A stretch of DNA of 64,000 nucleotides from Xestospongia muta (Eukaryota > Porifera > Demospongiae > Haplosclerida > Petrosiidae), in NCBI GenBank assembly GCA_963693285.1, contig OY848919.1:13477639-13541638 (forward strand), written 5' to 3'. The translations under genes and the position numbers were made by a program. The stretch's first letter is position 1, and every line of letters starts with the position of its first letter. A model generated the notes under the pieces. That model saw only the letters and a list, made by a program, of their open reading frames with translations. It made no database searches and had not been told where the DNA came from. Shown here piece by piece: positions 43,801 to 55,291 of the stretch.

Positions 43801-44658
43801 ACAAACTATTTCTATACTGACCTCAGACTGTGTTTTCTTATGTTGTGGAAATATTACTGCTGGCCAAATAGCACTACGAGTAGTTGTACTACGAGCAGCT
43901 CCTCCTCTAGAAGGAACAGAGGGATATTGACCACGGATACTGCTTGGTCCACTTTGAGGTTCTAGTTTTATTTTCTTCTCTTCTGTTGTTTCTTGGTCAT
44001 CATGAGGACTAAAAGCTCGTCTTAGTGGGCGGGGATTTCGTGGTGTATGCCTATCAACTCGATAATCAAACATTGCTGGTCGTCCAGTTGGGTAGCCTTC
44101 ATTTTCTACATAAACCAGTTATAAAAACATGTTATACAAGTTTAATGTACCTATTGTTGCTGTTGATTGTTCTAATGAATCATGTGTAAGATCCAGTTCT
44201 CCTGTGGTCTCATCATCACCTTCACTAGCATGTGTAGAACCTCCCCAAGTAGCAACTGTTGTGTTGACCATACCACTATATGAAATATAATAAAGTGGGT
44301 GTGGTTATGGGTGTGGCATTACCTTTCTTGATCTGAGCCACGACTTAATCTCTCTATATCCTAGAGGGATAATGATATTGTATATTACAAGAGATATATT
44401 CCATATTAACATGACAGGTTATTGTAATATAATCATGTTATTATTTACTTGTTGAAGTTGATGCAGCTGTGATGTTTTCTTCAACAAAGTATTATACAAT
44501 TCTTTTTGTCGCTGTAATTCAAGTTCTAGTTTAGCTTGAAGAACAGGTTCATCTTCAGTAGCTGAGGACTGTGGTGTATTAGTCTGAACAACTTCATGTG
44601 AAACCTCACTTGTTAACAACTAAAAATTTATATAATTGATCACATGACTATCACATGA

Positions 44659-44698
<40 letters not shown>

Positions 44699-47077
44699 CC
44701 TGTAAGTTTGCTAACATAGACTCAACTTGTTTGATTTCTTCTTTTTGAGCTCGTAAAACTTGAAGTTCTTTCTGTCGCTGATCAATGTTGCTTTCATATT
44801 CAGCTAGTAGAGCCAACATTCCTTCTTCAGTAGTAGCTTCTATTCACACACTATAATATACATCCTATCCTAACTCAACTAACCTGTTTCAGTATTTTGC
44901 TTGTCTGGTTTTACACCAAAGGACATCTTTGGTTTCACCATTTTAACAGGTACACTTGAGGCTTTAATCACATTAACTCCGCCCTCTTTATTATCATCAT
45001 CAATACTTAATTGAGGGGCACTCTGAGAAAGGGATGGATGTGGTCTAGTGTTGTCCTGGATACTGGCAATAATGTTTTGAAGGTCCTGTAGTTTCTGACG
45101 AGCATCTTCAATTTGTCTGCATCATTTGTCACATGGCAATCACATGATATCATGTGACTTACTTAACTTTACTTCGGAGCTCATTTAGTTCAGTTGTTTG
45201 CTCCTCAGATACTAGTTCCTCCTCCTTATTATTGGAAGTCACTTGTGATGGAACAACAGTGGGTGTGGTCAACGATTTATTAGGGGACACTAATTAAACA
45301 GTTTTAATATTGAGTTAATATTAGTTAATTACCTTTTATTGCTTGTACTTCTGAGAGCACTTGCTCAACTTGAGCTTTTTTATTTCTCATTTCTTGTAAT
45401 TGACTGAGGAGTTCTCTCTCATGTTCACTAATAGATTGTTGAGATGTATCAGGATATTGTATTGGCCCTACAGCATTGTCTAAATCTTCTCTCTTTAGTA
45501 GAGAAGTCATAATAATGTTAAGAGAGACAAAATTTACCTCCTTCTGAACAAGAGCTAAACGAACTTCAGCATCTTTTTTTAATGATAGGATATGAGCTTG
45601 TTTAGCTTGTAATGCTTCTAACTGTAACACATATACATTATACACATATACATATATACATATAGATATATACAGACAAACATAGATATACATATATAAA
45701 TAGATATACACACGCACACCCACACACATATATATACACATATACACATATATATACACATATACATACATATACACATATACACACATATATACACACA
45801 CACACACACATATATATACACATATACACATATATATACACATATACACATATATATACACATATACACATATATATACACATATACATACATATATACA
45901 AACATATACATGTACTGTGTGTACTTTACCTGTTTTTGCTGTTCTAGAAGCTTTTTTAATAGAGCATGTTGTTCTTGAAGAGCAAGTATTTCTCTTTCTT
46001 GTTCTTCTCTCTCAAATTCATCATCAGTTCCTTCTTCCTACATTGTATAATACAAGTGTTAAGAATATATTGCTATACTTTTTGTAGTTCAGCTCGTAAA
46101 CTTAAGCTCTCATTACCACCAGTTAATGAAGGGTCATCCTCGTCTTCATCTTCACTCTCTTCTTGATCACTTTCCAGACCTGTTTCCATTGTTACAACAG
46201 GATCGGTATCACTGGATGTATCTTCCTAAGGTGACTATCATGTGACAGTCACATGATTTATTTCGACATACCATAATCTTCAAGAGAACTTGTAAATAAC
46301 TCAATTCTTGTTGCTTTAATTGGTGAACTAATCCACCCACGCGTTCTAATTGCTCTTGAACATCAGCCTGCAATAATAAATTAATTAATTGATAATCATA
46401 AGGGATTACCTCATGAGATCTTTCTTGTAATTGCTCATATAATTGCTCAGCATCATCAATATATTGCTACAACAAGAATTATCATATACTAGTAAATGAT
46501 ACATGTACTTACCCGAACTGTATCAAGGCGGGACAATATGGCACTCACAGAAACCTACAATGTCATAATGATGTCATACAATGTTATTAATAACTTACAG
46601 AACTGTCTATTTCTTGTTCATTGTTTGAAGAAGGTGAGACCTTCTCTGTTGATTTTCGCCCACATAAAGATGGTGGTGCTGATAAAACTTCCCCAGCACT
46701 TAATGAGGGGTGTGGCTTAGCAGGTGGACAATGAGGTGTGGTCCAACTTAAGGTACGGGGCTAGAAAATACAATAAAACTAATATAACTAATTAATTAAA
46801 TATACCGGAGATGATTCAGAAAAGTCAATTTTTTGACATAAAGTGTCCATTTTGTCCCTCTCAGCAGGTGGAGTCATCTTTGATTGAGGATGTGTCCTTG
46901 AAACTGATGAAGATGTTCGCCTTTGTACTTCATCATCAGAATTAGCCTGTTAAAGAAGTATGTTTACATAATTTAACCATAGTAACATACTTTCTCATCT
47001 TGTTTAGGTAGTGATGTGTCAGTTCCGTTCTGTAAAGGTAGTATTGGTACTGGTGGACCAGACTGACTGGTTGCCAT
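40801..47077 (-). CDS. PCM1: Pericentriolar material 1 (centriolar satellite scaffold)
   Basis: Large coiled-coil scaffold that organises centriolar satellites and ciliogenesis traffic. More than 25 short exons. ATG 47077 gives MATSQSGPPVLPILPLQNGT; an early DTLCQKIDFSES corresponds to the INFSD segment of vertebrate PCM1. Then come coiled coils (LERVGGLVHQLKQQELSYLQ near 46310-46370; ALQEQHALLKKLLEQQ near 45950-46000; Gln-rich helices to 44400). A diagnostic block near 42850-43020 reads MRDTIYTEVAALIASNEDRP, HFLVELFRELQLLSTDYLKQ and RAIYAIQDLVTRF, and a second near 41515-41603 reads GEDLLVDISEVLFNELAYYQ; both match human PCM1 closely. The tail is spliced as ESGPG-CEDALPQP-ESSN with the stop at 40801. 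Two introns hold simple repeats (44662-44694 and 45628-45916). Divergent from LRRK. Confidence 0.92.
44662..44694. repeat. (TA)n microsatellite in a PCM1 intron
   Basis: Uninterrupted AT dinucleotides, about 16 repeats. Confidence 0.97.
45628..45916. repeat. CATATA/TACACA minisatellite in a PCM1 intron
   Basis: About 290 bp of alternating purine-pyrimidine sequence built from TATATACACATATACACA-type units, interrupted by a short (CA)n run near 45795-45810. Overlapping open frames rich in Tyr/Val/Cys/Ile result from the repeat and are not coding. Confidence 0.93.
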
Positions 47078-47843
47078 AACTACCAGGACTAAAATTGTAG
47101 TCATAATAATATGATGAAGAAAGTAATAGTTACCTTTAAATGATAACTCCTTAACTGGTAATTGTGGTAAATAACCTTTCTTCTTCCACCTCTAATACTC
47201 GTGCTACTACTAAAGGGGTGCAGCTGCTTGTCTATCTCCCGCCAGTACCACGCCTGAGGTCACGTGACAAAACGGGCGTGTCCAACATATGAATTTTAAG
47301 GAGCCCCTCCTCCTAATATCTGCATTAGCAGCAGTCAAGCCTTTCTTCGATGATCTACAACAGGTAAATTCATTGTTTTAATTGGTAATAACAGATGATA
47401 TTAGTTATAATACTCTATTAAATTACTCATAAGAATATAAAATAGTCTAGATTAACTTCCTCTATTGTTTAACACAGTATAAAGATATCTTGTTATTAGT
47501 AATGGTCAAAGATATCTTGTTATTAGTAATGGTCAAAGATATCTTGTTATTAGTAATGGTCTGTACTTATCTTATAATATGATCTCAATTTATAAAATTC
47601 AAGTCCAATAATTATTTAGTCTTTGTTGAAAGGAAATATTGTTTGTTGACATGTGATATGAACAATCTATACTGAGTAGTTTAAACAATGTAGAAAATGA
47701 ACAGTGTTGTTAGCATTAGTCACATGATCTATAAATAACTTTTTTAAATGTCTTATAACAAATGTTATTTTTAACTAAAACAGGAAGTAGTGGTTTTTAC
47801 AACTACTACATTGTTGACATAATACATCTCACATGATTTGATA
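47078..47843. promoter_or_regulatory. PCM1 / LRRK divergent promoter region with LRRK 5' UTR exons
   Basis: The left part is locally GC-richer (TCTCCCGCCAGTACCACGCC, then ACAAAACGGGCGTGTCC). A non-coding exon ending GATCTACAACAG before GTAAATT at about 47363 is a plausible first exon of the LRRK gene, with a second after the acceptor near 47780. The intervening intron carries the 27-bp triplicate at 47481-47561. Confidence 0.5.
47481..47561 (+). repeat. Perfect 27-bp triplication
   Basis: Three exact copies of a 27-bp unit starting AAAGATATCTTGTTATTAGT and ending AATGGTC, in the presumed 5' UTR intron of the LRRK gene. Confidence 0.95.
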
Positions 47844-50800
47844 ATGGCTAAGAGAGCTACCACGTTAACAAGAGCTCCTATTTCAAGATCAGCTAAGAAA
47901 ATTCATCCCTCCATTTCAAGACCTGCATCAGAGCTCCACAAGTACACGATAAATTAATATGATAATGTCATTATTACATCACTAGATTATGCCGCAGTGG
48001 AGATGTAGGTTTAGTTCAAAGTTACCTTCATGATACTGTATTGACAGCATCTGTTAATCAGGTACAATCTTAACAATGTAATTAAGAATTGATTAATAGG
48101 GATTTGTTCTTATTATTAGCCTGTTGGAGTATATGGGTGTGCTCCATTACATGAAGCTGCAATGGCTGGACACAGTGACATCATTTACTTGTTACATAGA
48201 GAATTGGAAGAACTTGATGCCAATGTTCGCACTGAAGAAGGCCCTGCATCAACTCCTCTTCATTTAGCAGCTGGAAGAGGACATGCTCAATGTGTTATTG
48301 CCTTAATAGAATGTGGTGCTATATTAAATGCTGTGGATCGTTGTTGGAGAAGACCATTAGATGTTGCTATTGAACATCGTCATTTTCATGTAGTACATGT
48401 AATTAACATGTATGGTACGTCACTGTTGTTTGTATTTGTTAGTCGTAAATTTATTACATTAGTAGTGAATTTTGTAATAACTAAACATATTTTGTTATTC
48501 TTTATTTACACAGAACTTATGAAAGCTGCTGAAGCAGAGAATTTATCTCTTTTAGAAGAGGTTTGTTATCATAACTTATAACTTATTTTGATGTTTCTTT
48601 TATAGTACCTTCAAAATGTCAGTACAAATCAGCAGTTACCTCAGAATTTAGACGACTGGCATCAGAAGATGCTCAATGCTGCATTACTAACAGCTACTAA
48701 AACTGGTTGTCGTAAGGTAGTATCACTCTTAGTAAAATATGGAGCTAATAACCATGAAGAGTGCATTGCTGCTACTTTGCAAAGCAACCACATTTCAGCT
48801 TTTCTTTATCTGTGTAAGGCCATTGTCAATGAAGATGTGGAAGCCATTGACATCTTGTTAGCTCGTAACGATGAAAGTGTTGAAGAGTTACCACGATATC
48901 AAGACCTTATGGTTTATCGCTTAATTCTAGCTCCACTCTTACAAAATGGTAAGGTCAATTTGGTAGTGCCTATCCAAGTTGCACTATCTGCTGGTAAGCT
49001 GAGTGTAGCTGGTCAAATTGTACAGCATTCTTCTCATCATCCTAGCACTGGTTTTATTGATTGGCATGACTTAGAATTAAATCACATCGAACCTTCATGG
49101 CTTCAAATATCAGGTATCAATGGGCTAACATACCTTGGATTGTCGTCTAATAAATTAAGAGCCCTACCAGATCAAATTGCTCGTTTTAATAATCTTCAAA
49201 AGCTTCAGATTCATCATAATCGTTTAACTTATCTTCCTGGAGAAATACTTCAAATGCCTCGTATCAAGCACATTGATGCATCATTTAACAATATTGCAAC
49301 ATTACCTGAAGTTTTAGTCCACCCTGTTACTCAGACTTTAGAAAGTTTCAATCTCTCTAACAATAAATTGATGAATTTGCCTCAATATTTGGAGAATACA
49401 AGCATTAAATCATTTGATATTAGCTCAAATCGATTCCACAAAGTCCCAGAATGTATTTTTAATATGAGACGACTCCACACATTAAACCTCAGTCATAACA
49501 TTGGTATTGAAGTTATGCCTTATGAAATTGGTTTCCTTAGAAATCTTATGCTGTTGGGAGTAGATGGCTTACCTTATATTAAGAACCTTCCAAGTAAAGA
49601 GAAAATGCCACCACTTGAATTTTTACATTCTCGTGCTCGGGCCATACAAACGATTACGCATTATGATGTTGCTGTAGTTGGCAGTAATGAAAAGTACAAT
49701 GCTTGCCTGGAAACGATATATTCATCTATTTTAGAGCAATCAAAGAGACGTCATTTTTCGTGTCTTAAATTCTGTAACACAGAACAATTTCTTCACTTTC
49801 AACGTTTTTTTGCTTTGTCCTGTACAGTCTATGTTGTTGTATGGGATTGTCAAAACAGACAACCAGTTGATGATTTACTTCACCATGTTCTTCATTTATT
49901 GTTATATGCTCCTCAGTCACCTATCATTATTGCTGCTTGCTGGATAGCTGCTATTACTCCTATTCTTGAAGACTGGGTAGAGGGGGAAATAGAAAAGTCA
50001 CTGTGGAGCGAGTTTCGTGATCGTATTACATTTATTACGTTGACTTTGGATCAAGCTGCACTCGTAAATCGTTTTAATACTTTATTTTATCTCAATGATA
50101 TCATTGACAACAAAGGAAAGAGCCGTCAAACAAAGATTCTTGTACCAAACAGCTATTTTGTGTTGACTGATTTAATAAATCATGAAGCAAAAACACTTAA
50201 AGATGATGGCAAGCCTCCTTTCATCAGCGAATGGGATATGTGGGAGCTGATTCGTTCAAGCACACATCATGATTTTGCAGGATACAAGGAGTTGTCGTTA
50301 GCCATCTCCTTCTTAACATCAGTGGGGTCATTGTTAGTTTTGCCTAGCAATCAAAGTAATCAGTCCACTCATTACGTTTTGAATCGTCAATGGTTCATAG
50401 ATGCTGTATCTGGGTTGTTAAATCGTCATCAAAATCTGAGTGATCCCAGTGGTCTATATCTTACTCTCTATCTCTGTGATCTACTTAGTTGTCCTACATT
50501 ACAAGCACCACTTCCCTATGCTCTCTGTCATTTTGCTAGTCAAATGGGGCTGGCTATTGCTGTCACTAGTCAACAAGTTCTCATACCAATCATGTTACCC
50601 TCACATAATACTGCTAGTATTTCCGACTTCTCATCACAATATGAGATAAGACGTGTCTACACATTTTCTTGCACTCCAGTTGCCTTTTGGGGTCGTTTGA
50701 TTGCTCATCTTCTTATTAATATGAAACATTTACTCGCTAACACATCAGTAGACAGCGCTGGAGAACTAGTGGATGGTTTTCGGATACTAGCAAAGACTTT

Positions 50801-53800
50801 ACCTGAAGACCAAGGTAATTGGCATTATTGGAAGGAGGGCATGATTGTGTGGATTGGAGGCTCGACATTAGTATATTCAGTGCAGGCTATACTACCCATT
50901 AACCAACCTACATATCGTGAAGGATTAGAGGTATGTGTAGCAAACACTGAGATTGGTGTTCGAGCGATGAACATAATTTCTGCTACAGTTAATACTCTTT
51001 TGCAAAATTGGTACCCTGAGTTGTGGGAAAATGTCGAAGTTAGCGTACCTTGTCCCCATTGTTATCAAAGAACATCTTATCCAACACTCTTTTCATTTGA
51101 GAAATGCTGTTGTATATTAGCCAAAAACTCAAGTGTCACGTGTTCATCAGATGGCAATGTGTTGGTTGCTAATGATATTATACCAGATCTTGCACGACCT
51201 GCTGGTATAGACGAAATAAACTTTGTCTCAATTGACAAATTAAGTGTAAATGTTGATGAGAAATCCTCTTGTCTAAGTCCACCACCTTTAGAGACTGTAT
51301 TTCGTGGAGAATTTGGCACGACAGTCATTGCTCTGAAACCTTTCCCACCTCCTACAAAGTCTCAGTCATTCTTGAGATTTTGGCATGAGTTTACAATCTT
51401 ACGTCACATAAGTCATGGAGAGCGCTCTCCTTATCTAATTGAATTACTCATGGTCACCGTTGATCCTTTAGCATTAGTATTCCCTTGTGCACTCTTTTGC
51501 TCAATGGAAGAGGTTGTTTTAGAACGAGATATAACCTTGTTGCCTTTGCTACGTGTGCGAATTGTGTTTCAACTGGCTTCAGCATTAAATGCATTGCATA
51601 ATATGAAAGTTATTCACAGAAACATCTGTCTAGCTAATATTTTGGTTTACTCATTGTCACTTGATGATCAAATCAACATCAAAGTTGGTGGTTTTTCCAA
51701 GTCTTGTTTACTTCTAAATCAAGGACTAGCTGTTGGTGAGTATGGCACATTCCCTGCTCCAGAAATGGGCAAATATTGCTGCTATGAATATGACGAAAGA
51801 GTCGATGTGTTTGCTTTTGCATTTACAGCCTATGAGATTTTGTCAAGAAAGAAACTTCATTTTCGTCGTGGTGTTCGGTTCCAAACAGCCTCTGGTCATT
51901 CTGATCGTCCACCCCTAAATCCATTAGGTGAGCTATCACCTTATTTTGGACCACTTTTGGAGCAATGTTGGGATAACAACACAAACAAGCGACCATTTTT
52001 TGGAGAAATAGTGCGTTCTTTTCAAAGTCCTCTTCGTGTTTTAACAAGAGAAGGACAATGCATTAACGAAGCTCATGAATTTAATGCATCAGCTGTTAGA
52101 TTTACACGTCAACCTAATGGATTGTTTGCTGCTGACCTCTATATTTGCAGTAGTATTCTCAGCACTAAAGACAGCACTGTTCTTTCTCACATTTCAGTAC
52201 CTGGCCTCACCTTAAAAGAGAGCACAGCCTTACCTAGTCAGTATATTATTTGTATGTGTTGTAGTACTGACTATCTTTGGGTCAGTCTCCAGCACAAGTT
52301 TGTGCGTGTATATTCAACAACCACATTAGAATTCATTAAAGAAATTCGTTTTGATAGTCATGTCATGTCAATGGCAGTTAGCCCAGATTCTGTTTATCTG
52401 GGTAAAGAAGATGGAGAAATTCACAGATACAATTTATCGCAGCCCTCTCCTCTCCATAGTCCATGTAAGACTCGTGTTATTGCATACCAACAATCGATTA
52501 AAGTGTTACAGGTTCTTGATGATTGTGTTATTTGTTGTACAAAGAGGTCATGTATACGAATACATCCGAACACACTTTTACCAGAACAAGAATTCCCAAC
52601 TGTCTCTGAAACTGAAATCAAATGTGCTGCAGTAGCTATTAAATGTGATACTGATGAGGAGTACTTGTGGGTTGGGTTTCGTAGAATGCAACAAATAGTA
52701 GTTTTTAATGCAGTATCTGGTAAAGCTATATATGGTATTAATTGTTGTGAAGTATTGCGTTTAGTAAGATCACAAGTTTGGGTGACTTGTCTTCTTGTTG
52801 TATTGGATACTGTATGGGTAGGCCTAAATACAGGCCATATTCTTTCATTTAGTGCGTTTGCTGATCATCCTCACTTGTTGACATATTTTAAAGTCCACAC
52901 AGACAATGTTCGTTGTTTAATGCTTCTTCAGCCATCATATTGGGGTCCGTCGTCTGTCTATCAGTTTAGGGACAGTCACATTAGTAGCAGCAGCAGTGAT
53001 GAAGAAAATAGTTCATCATATTCTCTGCCAAGTAACTCTATTCCATTACCTCGTGTTGTGTCAGTTCTTAGTTGTGGTCAGGGCATTGATAAAACAATTC
53101 CAAAGATTGGTTCCGACGGTGCTGTTTTGAGGACTCAAACAGATGATGTGACAGGTTTACATGTTGTCCGTCTGGATGGACCTGATTCATCTGGAAGTAG
53201 AAAACTGGAATGCCAAGCTCGTCGTCATTTTACGATGTATATGGATGGACATAGTTCTGAATTTGAAGGGAGTTCAGTCTCTCAAGAATGTATTTATGCA
53301 AATACACATAATGAGAGTTTTTCTTCTTCGCCTGAGTCTCATCGCACTCTACCTGAGATTCCCTTAGTGCCTAGCCTTCCACGTGATCTCCAGAAGCTAT
53401 CTGGAGAATATAATTCTATAAAGAGCACTCCTGGTGATGATCCAGAACTAGCAGATTGGCTCTGTGTATCATTAACTGATATACCACCACCTTTACCTCC
53501 ACGAGGACAGACGATTACTACAATTGAAAAAAGTTCTGTATCTGAGTCCAGTTTTACACCAAATACCCACACAAAAGAAAGAACACCTCCAGTTAAAGCA
53601 AAACATCATCATAATAAGCAATCATCTCCTAATAACTTAGACAATGGTGAAAAAAGCCCCACACTCCCAGTTACCAGAGATGATGACAACATATCCAGTC
53701 CTATAATTAATGATTCTGATTCTGATGATGAGCCATATATTCAAATGAAACCAAGTCGTAGATCTACATTCAGTGTTGGACCTCCTTCATCAGCTGCAGC

Positions 53801-54270
53801 TGCTCCAATCAAACGCCATTCACAACAGCTCCTTCCTGCAATGGTTTGCCCAGCTGTATGTGAGCACATACCAGTATGCCATTGTCCCTTCAAGTAAGTG
53901 TTTTAAGTAGTTTGTTTGTTACACTTATAATTATATATTTATCTTTAGACCAACAGTACCACATAATGATACTGATTCAGACAACTCTCTTCCTTCTAAC
54001 TCACCAATACCTGCAAGTATTATTGGTCCAGCAAAACAAACTAATGTATCATCTGAATTCTCTGCTAACTATACTGACTCTTCTTCAATGAATAGACATG
54101 ATGACATATGTCCAAGAGCAGACAAAGTTCCTCCAAAGAGAAATCCAAATGATGAATCTAAAACTACTGAACTGGACTTATCAGACTCTAAAGATGAGAC
54201 TACTATACATGAACAACCTATTGATGTGAATAATGCACAGACTGGTCACTCCAAATTGAATTGTTCATAA
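47844..54270 (+). CDS. LRRK: LRRK-family ROCO protein with degenerate Roc and kinase domains (predicted pseudokinase)
   Basis: Six coding exons (47844-47941, 47986-48061, 48120-48414, 48514-48560, 48606-53893, 53949-54270) sum to 2041 codons plus stop in frame. Domains: ankyrin repeats (~35-320; GCAPLHEAAMAGHSDIIYLL, TPLHLAAGRGHAQCVIALIE), leucine-rich repeats (~324-500), Roc-COR (~520-1010), kinase (~1067-1312), WD40-like propeller (~1380-1680; LWVSLQHKFVRVYSTTTLEF, VWVGLNTGHILSF) and a long Ser/Pro tail. Roc reads VAVVGSNEKYNACLE where LRRKs have GxxGxGKT, and the switch DxxG is absent. In the kinase, ALK and the helix-C Glu are kept, but HRD is HRN (residue 1178) and the DFG/DYG motif is GGF (1200-1202). 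APE is present. The tail carries PPPLPPR and tyrosine motifs (EPYIQM near 1883, IYANT). The clean 5.3-kb exon argues for a functional scaffold. Confidence 0.93.
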
Positions 54271-54332
54271 TTATGATGTTTGTACATTTTTAATTACATA
54301 ATAATGTTTCATTTTTAAAGATATTTTTAATA

Positions 54333-55216
54333 TTATTTTTTTTGTCCCATATGAAGACCAAGAGCAAATGCATATACTTTACTCTCCACTACTACATCTA
54401 ACGTTGTCTGTAGATATTGAAGACTTTCCCACAAATTAGCCAAAGGTAATTGAAATGGCTACAAATTATATTTATGTGAAATAGTAGTTGCTATAATAGT
54501 GACTTACTTCAATGTACTCATCTTCATCAAGACACAATTGATTATCAGAAGACATTGTATCTTTAATTGTCACTAAAGAAACAACATTTTATAGTCTTTG
54601 TTATTATAGTGGATCCTACTTTGACAAAGATACGCATTCTCATTACTCTTCCATGGATCATTATACAGTACTGGTCCTAGATTCTAATACAAATGAGTGA
54701 CATCAAGTATAGGAAGTGGAACATTACCTCCAACTCGCCTTCTTGTCCTGTTTCTTCTTTCATTTCTCGTACTGCAGCTAATTGAGGGTCTTCCCCTTTG
54801 TTAATTAGACCTGCTGGAAACTCTATACTTACTCTGTAGCCAAATAAACATACTATAATAAAACATTTATTTCTTACTTATTAACTGGAGCTCTGTAGAT
54901 AGCTATTAATGAAATCTTATCTTGTAAGTTTTTATCATCTACAGTTGTAGCTTTTAAAGGAGATAATAATAAATGTACTATGTTCAAGTAACCAACCAAT
55001 TATATCTACTCCATCTACTTCAGCTGTTCTTGTTGTACGTTCAGTTGTTTCCCATACTCTTTTAACACCATCAGGAGCAATATAATGGATACGACCAGCT
55101 CTAAGCCATTTTCCTTGAAACAACCAGTCAGTGTCTAGTTGCTTTACAAGATCAGCTTTGCTACGAACTTTTGTAATTTGCTGTATAACACTATCTGCTA
55201 TCCCTTTGACTGCCAT
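54333..55216 (-). CDS. NUDT5: Nudix hydrolase, ADP-sugar pyrophosphatase (NUDT5-like)
   Basis: Hydrolyses ADP-ribose and related ADP-sugars. Exons joined from ATG 55216: [55 protein letters not shown], then [33 protein letters not shown] continuing [26 protein letters not shown], and a final exon [20 protein letters not shown] ending GLHMGQKK at 54333. The Nudix box G-x5-E-x7-RE-x2-EE-x-G is complete (54760-54825), and the EFPAGL lead-in is typical of the NUDT5 group. Convergent with LRRK (62 bp between stops). Divergent from TMTC4 with 75 bp between start codons. Confidence 0.86.
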
Positions 55217-55291
55217 TGTTATTTTAGTTCATGGGATAGCCCCTTTAATTTATAAGGATAGTTATTGCAGGACTATATAACTGGTACAATA
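55217..55291. promoter_or_regulatory. Very short bidirectional promoter, NUDT5-like / TMTC4
   Basis: 75 bp between divergent ATGs. If neither ATG is preceded by a distant leader exon, both core promoters and 5' UTRs fit in or overlap this interval. An AG at 55269-55270 (TTATTGCAG) just before the TMTC4 ATG could alternatively be a splice acceptor of a leader exon. Confidence 0.45.

Noticed and set aside
45618..45911. Tyr/Val/Cys-rich open frames on the minus strand
   Set aside because: Produced by the TATACACA minisatellite inside a PCM1 intron.
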